Source of the DNA: an uncultured Enterobacter sp.
GTDB taxonomy: Bacteria > Pseudomonadota > Gammaproteobacteria > Enterobacterales > Enterobacteriaceae
DNA: 5,241 bases
NCBI GenBank assembly: GCA_946477805.1
Contig: CAMKZP010000284.1
Location: 1-5,241, forward strand
Direction: 5' to 3'
Shown here: in pieces, positions 1 through 5,241 of the stretch
Numbering within the stretch: position 1 is the stretch's first letter
How the letters are laid out: each line of letters starts with the position of its first letter
Translations under genes and position numbers: made by a program
The notes under the pieces: model-generated
The model's database searches: none
Told to the model about the DNA's origin: nothing
What the model saw: the letters and a program-made list of their open reading frames with translations, nothing else

Positions 1-2376
1 CTGCATCCGCTGTCCGATATCGACCTGCTGATTTTGAGCCGCAAAAAGCTGCCAGACGAGCAGGCGCAGAAAATCGGCGAGCTGCTGACGCTGCTGTGGG
101 ACGTGAAGCTGGAGGTGGGCCACAGCGTGCGCACTCTCGAAGAGTGTCTGCTGGAAGGATTGTCTGACCTGACCGTCGCCACTAACCTGATTGAAACCCG
201 CCTGCTGATCGGCGACGTCGCCCTCTTTCTCGAGCTGCAAAAACATATCTTCAGCGACGGCTTCTGGCCCTCGGAAAAGTTCTTCGCCGCAAAGGTTGAA
301 GAACAAAACCTACGCCACCAGCGCTACCACGGCACCAGCTACAACCTTGAGCCGGATATCAAAAGCAGCCCCGGCGGCCTGCGCGATATCCACACCTTGC
401 AGTGGGTGGCCCGCCGCCACTTTGGCGCCACCTCAATGGACGAAATGGTCGGCTTCGGCTTTTTAACCGAGGCCGAACGTAACGAGCTAAACGAATGTCT
501 GCACCTGCTGTGGCGCATCCGCTTCGCCCTGCATCTGGAAGTTACCCGCTACGATAACCGCTTGCTGTTCGACCGCCAGCTCAGCGTTGCCCAGCGCCTC
601 AACTACAGCGGTGAAGGCAACGAGCCGGTTGAGCAGATGATGAAGGATTTCTTCCGCGTCACCCGCCGCGTCACCGAGCTGAACCAGATGCTGCTGCAGC
701 TGTTTGATGAAGCGATTCTGGCCCTGACGGAAGATGAAAAGCCGCGCCCGATTGACGACGAATTCCAGCTGCGCGGCACGCTTATCGATCTGCGCGACGA
801 AACGCTGTTCATCCGCGAGCCGGAAGCGATCCTGCGGATGTTCTACACCATGGTTCGCAACAGCACGATCAGCGGGATCTACTCCACGACCCTGCGTCAT
901 CTTCGCCATGCCCGCCGCCACCTGAAACAGCCGTTGTGCTATATCCCACAGGCGCGCACCCTGTTCCTGAGCATGCTGCGCCATCCGGGCGCCGTCAGCC
1001 GCGGGCTGCTGCCGATGCACCGCCACAGCGTGCTGTGGGCCTATATGCCGCAGTGGTCGCATATCGTCGGCCAGATGCAGTTCGATCTTTTCCATGCCTA
1101 TACGGTGGATGAACACACCATCCGCGTAATGCTCAAGCTGGAGAGCTTTGCTAAAGAAGAGACACGATCCCGCCATCCGCTGTGCGTCGATCTCTGGCCG
1201 CGTCTTTCTCACCCGGAACTGATCCTGATCGCCGCCCTTTTCCACGACATCGCCAAAGGGCGCGGCGGCGACCACTCGGTGCTGGGCGCTCAGGACGTGC
1301 TGAAATTTGCCGAGCTGCACGGGCTGAACTCGCGCGAGACGCAGCTCATTGCCTGGCTGGTCCGCCATCATCTGCTGATGTCGGTCACCGCCCAGCGTCG
1401 CGATATTCAGGATCCTGAAGTCATTAAGCAGTTCGCCGAAGAGGTGCAAACGGAAAACCGTCTGCGCTATCTGGTCTGCCTGACAGTGGCCGATATTTGC
1501 GCCACCAACGAAACCCTGTGGAACAGCTGGAAGCAGAGCCTGCTGCGCGAGCTGTACTTCGCCACCGAAAAACAGCTGCGTCGCGGGATGCAAAACACCC
1601 CGGACATGCGCGAGCGCGTCCGCCACCATCAGCTGCAGGCGCTGGCGCTGCTGCGGATGGATAACATTGACGAAGAGGCGCTGCATCAGATTTGGGCGCG
1701 CTGCCGCGCCAACTACTTTGTCCGCCACAGTCCAAACCAGCTTGCCTGGCACGCGCGCCATTTGCTGAAACATGACCTGTCGAAGCCGATGATCCTGCTC
1801 AGCCCGCAGGCCACGCGCGGCGGGACGGAAATCTTCATCTGGAGCCCTGACCGCCCTTACCTGTTTGCCGCCGTCTGTGCGGAGCTGGACAGGCGTAACC
1901 TGAGCGTTCACGACGCGCAAATTTTCACCACCCGCGACGGCATGGCAATGGACACCTTTATTGTGCTGGAGCCGGACGGCAGCCCGCTGTCGTCGGACAG
2001 GCATGAAGGAATACGCTTCGGTCTGGAGCAGGCGATTACGCAGCATAGCTGGCAGCCGCCGCAGCCGCGCCGTCAGCCGTCAAAATTGCGCCACTTTACC
2101 GTCGATACCGAGGTCAATTTCCTGCCGACCCACACCGACCGTAAATCGTTCCTGGAACTCATCGCGCTCGACCAGCCGGGCCTGCTCGCCCGCGTTGGCC
2201 AGGTTTTTGCCGATCTGGGAATTTCGCTTCACGGCGCCCGAATTACAACCATTGGCGAGCGAGTAGAAGATTTATTTATAATCGCGACAGCGGACCGGCG
2301 TGCCCTTAATAATGACCTGCAACTTGAAGTGCAACAACGGTTGACAGCAGCCCTCAATCCAAACGATAAAGGGTGA
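1..2376 (+). CDS. glnD: Bifunctional uridylyltransferase/uridylyl-removing enzyme GlnD, 5' end outside window
   Basis: GlnD uridylylates the PII proteins GlnB and GlnK when glutamine is low and removes UMP when it is high. It acts in the cytosol as the primary nitrogen sensor. The reading frame is open from base 1 and gives 791 residues. The E. coli protein is 890 residues, so about 99 N-terminal residues lie upstream; the first ATG-like start inside the window (TTG at 34) is not the real start. The frame opens in the nucleotidyltransferase motif HPLSDIDLL, whose two Asp correspond to E. coli D105 and D107. The glycine pair that precedes them is missing with the 5' end. The HD-domain motif FHDIAKGRGGDH has His-Asp at codons 415-416 (E. 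coli 514-515), the UMP-removing site. Two C-terminal ACT domains, which bind glutamine, follow at about residues 607-680 and 716-791. The gene ends with TGA, 32 bp before dapD on the same strand. Identification is essentially certain. Confidence 0.98.
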   Translation: MHPLSDIDLLILSRKKLPDEQAQKIGELLTLLWDVKLEVGHSVRTLEECLLEGLSDLTVATNLIETRLLIGDVALFLELQKHIFSDGFWPSEKFFAAKVEEQNLRHQRYHGTSYNLEPDIKSSPGGLRDIHTLQWVARRHFGATSMDEMVGFGFLTEAERNELNECLHLLWRIRFALHLEVTRYDNRLLFDRQLSVAQRLNYSGEGNEPVEQMMKDFFRVTRRVTELNQMLLQLFDEAILALTEDEKPRPIDDEFQLRGTLIDLRDETLFIREPEAILRMFYTMVRNSTISGIYSTTLRHLRHARRHLKQPLCYIPQARTLFLSMLRHPGAVSRGLLPMHRHSVLWAYMPQWSHIVGQMQFDLFHAYTVDEHTIRVMLKLESFAKEETRSRHPLCVDLWPRLSHPELILIAALFHDIAKGRGGDHSVLGAQDVLKFAELHGLNSRETQLIAWLVRHHLLMSVTAQRRDIQDPEVIKQFAEEVQTENRLRYLVCLTVADICATNETLWNSWKQSLLRELYFATEKQLRRGMQNTPDMRERVRHHQLQALALLRMDNIDEEALHQIWARCRANYFVRHSPNQLAWHARHLLKHDLSKPMILLSPQATRGGTEIFIWSPDRPYLFAAVCAELDRRNLSVHDAQIFTTRDGMAMDTFIVLEPDGSPLSSDRHEGIRFGLEQAITQHSWQPPQPRRQPSKLRHFTVDTEVNFLPTHTDRKSFLELIALDQPGLLARVGQVFADLGISLHGARITTIGERVEDLFIIATADRRALNNDLQLEVQQRLTAALNPNDKG
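2341..2370 (+). promoter_or_regulatory. Predicted sigma-70 promoter for dapD inside the 3' end of glnD
   Basis: A perfect -35 hexamer TTGACA (2341-2346) is followed after 18 bp by GATAAA (2365-2370), which matches TATAAT at four of six positions. Both lie in the last codons of glnD. The predicted transcript would start near 2377, just after the glnD stop, leaving a leader of about 32 nt before the dapD ATG. This would let dapD be transcribed independently of glnD. It is a sequence prediction; the spacer is one base longer than optimal. Confidence 0.55.
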
Positions 2377-2408
2377 CGTGTTTTTTAGTGAAATGGAAAG
2401 AGTAAACA

Positions 2409-3233
2409 ATGCAGCAGTTACAGAACGTTATTGAGTCCGCCTTTGAGCGTCGCGCCGAGATCACTCCGGCAAATGTGGATACCGTGACGCGTGAAGCGGT
2501 AAACCAGGTTATTTCCCTGCTGGATTCCGGCGCGCTGCGCGTGGCAGAAAAAATCGACGGTCAGTGGGTCACTCATCAATGGCTGAAGAAAGCCGTGCTG
2601 CTCTCTTTCCGTATCAACGATAACCAGGTTATCGACGGAGCAGAAAGCCGCTACTTCGATAAAGTGCCGATGAAATTCGCAGACTACGACGAAGCGCGCT
2701 TCCAGAAGGAAGGCTTCCGCGTGGTTCCGCCTGCCGCGGTTCGCCAGGGCGCATTCATCGCACGCAACACCGTGCTGATGCCATCCTACGTAAACATCGG
2801 TGCTTACGTTGACGAAGGCACCATGGTGGACACCTGGGCAACCGTCGGCTCCTGCGCGCAGATCGGTAAAAACGTTCACCTGTCCGGCGGCGTCGGCATC
2901 GGTGGCGTACTGGAGCCCCTGCAGGCTAACCCAACCATCATCGAAGACAACTGCTTCATCGGCGCGCGCTCCGAAGTGGTTGAAGGCGTGATCGTTGAGG
3001 AAGGTTCCGTGATCTCCATGGGCGTTTACATCGGCCAGAGCACCCGTATTTACGACCGTGAAACCGGTGAAGTTCACTACGGTCGCGTTCCGGCGGGCTC
3101 GGTTGTCGTTTCCGGCAACCTGCCGTCGAAGGATGGCAAATACAGCCTGTACTGTGCGGTGATCGTGAAGAAAGTGGACGCGAAAACCCGCGGCAAAGTC
3201 GGCATCAACGAACTGCTGCGCACCATCGATTAA
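2409..3233 (+). CDS. dapD: 2,3,4,5-tetrahydropyridine-2,6-dicarboxylate N-succinyltransferase (DapD)
   Basis: DapD transfers succinyl from succinyl-CoA to tetrahydrodipicolinate. This is the committed step of the succinylase route to meso-diaminopimelate and lysine, needed for peptidoglycan. The product is 274 residues, the same length as the E. coli enzyme and near-identical to it as I recall. Residues 1-100 form the alpha-helical N-terminal domain. Roughly residues 108-225 carry the hexapeptide repeats of a left-handed beta helix (for example IGAYVDEG, IIEDNCFIGA, VISMGVYIG), the fold that forms the homotrimer. Asp141 (in MVDTW) and Glu189 (in ARSEV) fall at the positions described as catalytic in mycobacterial DapD. 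The start is supported by a modest purine-rich site GGAAAGAG (2395-2402), 6 nt before the ATG, and by full-length agreement with the family. The gene lies 32 bp after glnD and is followed 11 bp later by a strong terminator. Confidence 0.98.
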   Translation: MQQLQNVIESAFERRAEITPANVDTVTREAVNQVISLLDSGALRVAEKIDGQWVTHQWLKKAVLLSFRINDNQVIDGAESRYFDKVPMKFADYDEARFQKEGFRVVPPAAVRQGAFIARNTVLMPSYVNIGAYVDEGTMVDTWATVGSCAQIGKNVHLSGGVGIGGVLEPLQANPTIIEDNCFIGARSEVVEGVIVEEGSVISMGVYIGQSTRIYDRETGEVHYGRVPAGSVVVSGNLPSKDGKYSLYCAVIVKKVDAKTRGKVGINELLRTID

Positions 3234-3244
3234 TCGGGTATAAC

Positions 3245-3272
3245 AAAAAGCGGGGGCAACCCCGCTTTTTTT
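3245..3272 (+). terminator. Rho-independent terminator of dapD
   Basis: A six-pair GC stem (GCGGGG 3250-3255 with CCCCGC 3260-3265) closes a GCAA loop, which is a GNRA-type tetraloop. Five A (3245-3249) extend the pairing with the run of seven T (3266-3272). The hairpin begins 11 bp after the dapD stop. Because an A-run precedes the stem, it would also read as a terminator on the other strand, although no gene there obviously needs it. Confidence 0.93.
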
Positions 3273-3343
3273 GTATCTGAAAGTGGCAGGAATAGATTTT
3301 TTCGTTAATTATTCATAGGTTATGTTGAGATAAGGGTACCGCT
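3273..3343 (+). promoter_or_regulatory. AT-rich leader of yaeH, probable promoter region
   Basis: This short gap follows the dapD terminator, so yaeH should need its own promoter here. The stretch is AT-rich from about 3291. The best -10-like match I see is TATGTT (3321-3326, four of six), but it has no convincing -35 at normal spacing, so I do not place exact elements. The ribosome-binding site AAGGG (3332-3336), 7 nt before the ATG, is clear. Confidence 0.3.
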
Positions 3344-3733
3344 ATGTACGATAATCTGAAAAGTCTGGGCATTACCAATCCTGATGAAATTGATCGTTAC
3401 AGCCTCCGTCAGGAAGCCAACAACGATATTTTGAAAATCTATTTTCACAAGGACAAAGGGGAATTTTTCGCCAAAAGCGTGAAGTTTAAATACCCACGCC
3501 AGCGTAAAACCGTTGTGGCTGATGGTGTTGGCCAGGGCTATAAAGAAGTACAGGAAATCAGCCCTAACCTGCGCTATGTGATCGATGAACTCGATCAGAT
3601 CTGCCAGCGCGATCGTACTGAAGTCGATCTCAAGCGTAAGATCCTGGATGACCTCCGCCACCTTGAGAGCGTAGTTACCCACAAGATCAGCGAGATTGAA
3701 GCGGATCTTGAGAAGCTGACTCGAAATAAATAA
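3344..3733 (+). CDS. yaeH: UPF0325 family protein YaeH, function unknown
   Basis: The product is 129 residues and matches E. coli YaeH (UPF0325) along its whole length as I recall it; the C-terminus ends KLTRNK, about one residue longer. No biochemical role is established that I know of. It has no signal peptide or membrane segment, so it is expected to be cytosolic. The protein is highly charged. A basic, aromatic-rich centre (KSVKFKYPRQRK, about residues 44-55) precedes a helical, heptad-like C-terminal half (about 76-128, rich in Leu, Ile, Glu and Lys), which suggests a coiled coil. The start is fixed by AAGGG 7 nt upstream and by agreement with the family start MYDNLKSLG. It is transcribed with dapD's polarity but separated from it by a terminator, and it converges on cdaR. 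Identity is sure; function is unknown. Confidence 0.95.
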   Translation: MYDNLKSLGITNPDEIDRYSLRQEANNDILKIYFHKDKGEFFAKSVKFKYPRQRKTVVADGVGQGYKEVQEISPNLRYVIDELDQICQRDRTEVDLKRKILDDLRHLESVVTHKISEIEADLEKLTRNK

Positions 3734-3744
3734 TTAACGGTCCG

Positions 3745-3773
3745 GCCTGATGCCCTCTCCCACAGGGAGAGGG
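3745..3773. repeat. REP-like palindrome in the yaeH/cdaR convergent spacer
   Basis: The sequence GCCTGATG (3745-3752) resembles the head of enterobacterial REP elements. It is followed directly by a perfect 9-bp inverted repeat, CCCTCTCCC (3753-3761) and GGGAGAGGG (3765-3773), with a 3-nt loop ACA. It lies between two convergent stop codons, the usual site for REP sequences. It has no T-run on either side, so it is not a classical intrinsic terminator, though it could stabilise the 3' ends of both mRNAs or assist termination. Membership of a dispersed family cannot be shown from one copy. Confidence 0.6.
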
Positions 3774-3790
3774 TGATAAATGCACCTGCC

Positions 3791-4948
3791 TCACCGCTGT
3801 TCATCCAGCTGAAGCGCCACATAAAGCAGCAGCCTGTCGTCAAAATTCCCCAAATCCAGCCCCGTCAGCTCCGAGATCCGGTTAAGCCGGTATTCCAGCG
3901 TATTGCGATGAATAAACAGCGCTTTTGACGTCGCCAGCGGCTGCACGTTGTGGCGAAACCACGCCTGCAGGGTGCGGCGCAGCAGGCCGTTATTGTCCAT
4001 CGCTTTCAGCCGCACCAGCGGACGCGCCAGCTCGTTGGCCTGCCAGCCGCCGCGCAGGCTGTCGAGCAGCACCGGCAGCATCAGGTCCTGATAAAAGTAG
4101 CTTCGGCTTTCCGGCATGCGCTGTTTGCCCACCATCATGGTGGTTCGCGCGGTGCGCCAGGAGCGGGCAATGCTGCCCGGCCCGGTAAAGTAGTTGCCCA
4201 GCGCAACGCGAAAACGCAGCTGGCCGTTCTCTTTCATCCGCGCGATCAGCTGTTCGACGCGGCGACGGTGATCTTCCGCATCCCAGCGGCCAAACTGATT
4301 GAGCGCGGGCTTTAGCACCACCATTTCAGTCAGAGAGACAATCGCCACCAGGTTGTTGCGCTCCGGCGTTGCCAGCGCATTTTGCAGCTGCTGCAGCTCC
4401 GCCATCGCGCTGTCGACGCCAAGCTGACCGCTGTCCACTTCAATTACCGCTACCACGCGCGGCTGATTCAGGTCAATACCCAGGCGCTGCGCCCACTCGC
4501 TTAATGCGGGCGTGTGTTCCTCCGCCTGTATAAGGTTCATGACCAGCTCTTCGCGCAGGCGGCTGTCCTGAGCCAGCAGATGCATCAGGCGCGACTGCTC
4601 CAGCATCATCTCGGCCGTCATACAAACCAGCTCGCCGTATTTACGCAGGGATCCCGGTTCACCGGTCAGGCCGATAACGCCTACGATTTCACCTTCGAGA
4701 CGCAGGGGAAGGTTAATCCCCTGGCGAACGCCGTGAAGATGCTTTGCGACCGCATCATCGATATCCACCACCCGCCCCTGAGAAAGCACCAGCAGCGCCC
4801 CTTCGTGCAATTCCCCAATGCGCTCCCGGTCGCCGCTGCCAATAATGCGCCCACGAGCATCCATTACGTTGATATTGGTATCGATGATGCGCATGGTGCG
4901 CGCCACGATATCCTGCGCCATTTTGGTATCAAGATGCCAGCCAGCCAT
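3791..4948 (-). CDS. cdaR: Sugar diacid utilization transcriptional activator CdaR (SdaR)
   Basis: CdaR activates genes for uptake and breakdown of D-glucarate, D-galactarate and D-glycerate (in E. coli gudPXD, garPLRK and garD) and also its own gene. The product is 385 residues, the E. coli length, with near-identical sequence as I recall it. Residues 3-137 are the sugar-diacid-binding domain (start MAGWHLDTKMAQ, core ALLVLSQGRVVDIDD). About 140-280 is the middle GGDEF-like region of the family. About 322-383 is the PucR-type helix-turn-helix domain, including ATSKALFIHRNTLEYRLNRI. I chose the ATG at 4946-4948, not the in-frame ATG 30 bases upstream, because it has a strong GGGAGGG site and matches the family start. 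The gene follows degP on the same strand, separated by the degP terminator, and converges on yaeH. Confidence 0.97.
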   Translation of the reverse strand: MAGWHLDTKMAQDIVARTMRIIDTNINVMDARGRIIGSGDRERIGELHEGALLVLSQGRVVDIDDAVAKHLHGVRQGINLPLRLEGEIVGVIGLTGEPGSLRKYGELVCMTAEMMLEQSRLMHLLAQDSRLREELVMNLIQAEEHTPALSEWAQRLGIDLNQPRVVAVIEVDSGQLGVDSAMAELQQLQNALATPERNNLVAIVSLTEMVVLKPALNQFGRWDAEDHRRRVEQLIARMKENGQLRFRVALGNYFTGPGSIARSWRTARTTMMVGKQRMPESRSYFYQDLMLPVLLDSLRGGWQANELARPLVRLKAMDNNGLLRRTLQAWFRHNVQPLATSKALFIHRNTLEYRLNRISELTGLDLGNFDDRLLLYVALQLDEQR

Positions 4949-4952
4949 GTAA

Positions 4953-4959
4953 CCCTCCC
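4953..4959 (-). promoter_or_regulatory. Ribosome-binding site that fixes the cdaR start
   Basis: On the minus strand GGGAGGG precedes the ATG at 4948-4946, with the GGAG core 6 nt away. The upstream in-frame ATG (4978-4976) lacks comparable support and overlaps the predicted -10 element, so the 385-residue form is preferred. Confidence 0.85.
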
Positions 4960-4973
4960 GTGAGCAGAGCTCA

Positions 4974-4979
4974 AGCATA
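4974..4979 (-). promoter_or_regulatory. Candidate -10 element of the cdaR promoter
   Basis: TATGCT on the minus strand matches TATAAT at four of six positions. A transcript starting about 7 bases downstream (near 4967) would have a leader of roughly 19 nt. At 17-18 bp spacing the -35 position reads ATGCAG or AATGCA, a poor match. That fits a promoter depending on an activator, such as one bound at the palindrome just upstream. The assignment is inferred from position and sequence only. Confidence 0.35.
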
Positions 4980-5001
4980 GGGGAGTTCAGTCAGGGCTGC
5001 A

Positions 5002-5017
5002 TTGTGCGGATGCACAA
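5002..5017. promoter_or_regulatory. Palindromic operator candidate for CdaR upstream of cdaR
   Basis: TTGTGC (5002-5007) and GCACAA (5012-5017) form a perfect 6-bp inverted repeat around GGAT. The centre lies about 61 bp upstream of the cdaR ATG and, if the predicted -10 is right, about 42 bp upstream of the transcript start, the typical place for a class II activator site overlapping -35. CdaR is known to activate its own gene, so CdaR is the natural candidate ligand. The binding protein is an inference. Confidence 0.5.
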
Positions 5018-5057
5018 AGAGCAGTTGAGAAGTATGGAGTTGTGGAAAGGGTCACAG

Positions 5058-5094
5058 AAAAAAGCAAAGCCCCTGCCGTATCACGACAGGGGCT
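5058..5094 (-). terminator. Rho-independent terminator of degP
   Basis: Read on the minus strand, AGCCCCTG (5094-5087) pairs with CAGGGGCT (5075-5068). After one mismatch, an inner 3-bp stem (5085-5083 with 5079-5077) closes a 3-nt loop. TTGC and then six T (5063-5058) follow the stem. It starts 7 bases after the degP stop codon and separates degP from cdaR transcription. Confidence 0.88.
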
Positions 5095-5101
5095 GAGGGG
5101 A

Positions 5102-5241
5102 TTACTGCATCAGCAGGTAGAGGGAGGTGTCTCCACGCTGAATATTCAGCGCCAGCACGGAAGGTTTGCTGTCGAGAATTTTACGCAGCTCGGCAATGTT
5201 TTTCACCGGCTGCTGGTTGGCGCCCATGATCACATCACCTT
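5102..5241 (-). CDS. degP: Periplasmic serine endoprotease/chaperone DegP (HtrA), C-terminal fragment
   Basis: Only the last 45 codons and the TAA stop (5104-5102) are inside the window; the gene continues past the right edge. The peptide contains GDVIMGANQQPVKNIAELRK and ends in NIQRGDTSLYLLMQ. This matches the end of the second PDZ domain of E. coli DegP (precursor 474 residues) as I recall it, with a few substitutions near the end. DegP degrades or refolds misfolded envelope proteins in the periplasm. The signal peptide, the catalytic His-Asp-Ser triad and the promoter all lie outside the window, so integrity of the protease cannot be judged. A terminator follows within 7 bases, and cdaR follows on the same strand, as in E. 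coli. Confidence 0.95.
   Translation of the reverse strand, partial: GDVIMGANQQPVKNIAELRKILDSKPSVLALNIQRGDTSLYLLMQ

Noticed and set aside
34..36. TTG at 34 as the start of the first gene
   Set aside because: The frame is open to base 1, and the preceding codons encode the conserved nucleotidyltransferase motif, so the gene is cut by the window edge and does not start here.
487..2046. A 519-codon open frame antisense to glnD
   Set aside because: It lies wholly inside a conserved gene. Such antisense frames are common in GC-rich coding sequence with strong codon bias. Its low-complexity, Gln/Arg/Ala/Val-rich translation resembles no family I recognise, and no start signals stand out.
2418..3077. 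A 219-codon open frame antisense to dapD
   Set aside because: It is fully covered by dapD, whose identity is certain. The translation looks like a mirror of the sense codons and shows no recognisable domain.
3753..3773. The yaeH/cdaR spacer hairpin as a classical bidirectional intrinsic terminator
   Set aside because: The stem is strong, but neither strand has a T-run directly after it, so a REP-like repeat is the better description.
4514..4963. Plus-strand open frames of 149 codons (4514-4963) and 121 codons (3950-4315) opposite cdaR
   Set aside because: Both are shadows of cdaR, with His/Gln/Ala-rich translations, no family resemblance and no ribosome-binding sites that I can see.
4949..4978. 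A 10-residue N-terminal extension of CdaR from the ATG at 4978-4976
   Set aside because: The extension (MLELCSREGY) is absent from the family as I recall it, overlaps the predicted -10, and would skip the strong GGGAGGG site used by the downstream ATG.

Overview
The window is core chromosome of an enteric gammaproteobacterium (Enterobacteriaceae, close to Escherichia, Enterobacter and Klebsiella). The proteins are near-identical to the E. coli K-12 products as I recall them, and the gene order matches the E. coli glnD-dapD-yaeH-cdaR-degP neighbourhood. The sequence alone does not fix the genus. There is no sign of a mobile element, prophage, CRISPR array, RNA gene or defence system, and I do not see a new multi-gene system here.

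Layout, left to right. (1) Positions 1-2376, + strand: glnD without its first ~99 codons. It encodes the uridylyltransferase/uridylyl-removing enzyme that reports nitrogen status to the PII proteins. (2) 2409-3233, +: dapD, for the succinylase branch of lysine/diaminopimelate synthesis. It probably has its own promoter in the last codons of glnD, and it is closed by a strong intrinsic terminator at 3245-3272. (3) 3344-3733, +: yaeH, a conserved small protein of unknown function (UPF0325). (4) 3734-3790: a short convergent spacer with a perfect 9-bp REP-like hairpin. (5) 3791-4948, - strand: cdaR, the activator of glucarate/galactarate/glycerate catabolism. Its upstream region carries a perfect TTGTGC-N4-GCACAA palindrome, a good candidate autoregulatory operator. 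(6) 5102-5241, -: the last 45 codons of degP (periplasmic protease/chaperone), followed by its terminator at 5058-5094.

The genes are mostly independent housekeeping or regulatory units, not one pathway. glnD and dapD are co-directional and 32 bp apart, so dapD may receive read-through as well as its own transcription. cdaR and degP are co-directional but separated by a terminator, and yaeH and cdaR converge. The points most worth a second look are the cdaR operator palindrome, the promoter inside the 3' end of glnD, the absence of yaeI (which sits between dapD and yaeH in E. coli), the REP-like hairpin, and one possibly unusual GlnD residue. No stretch longer than about 155 bases lacks a gene.
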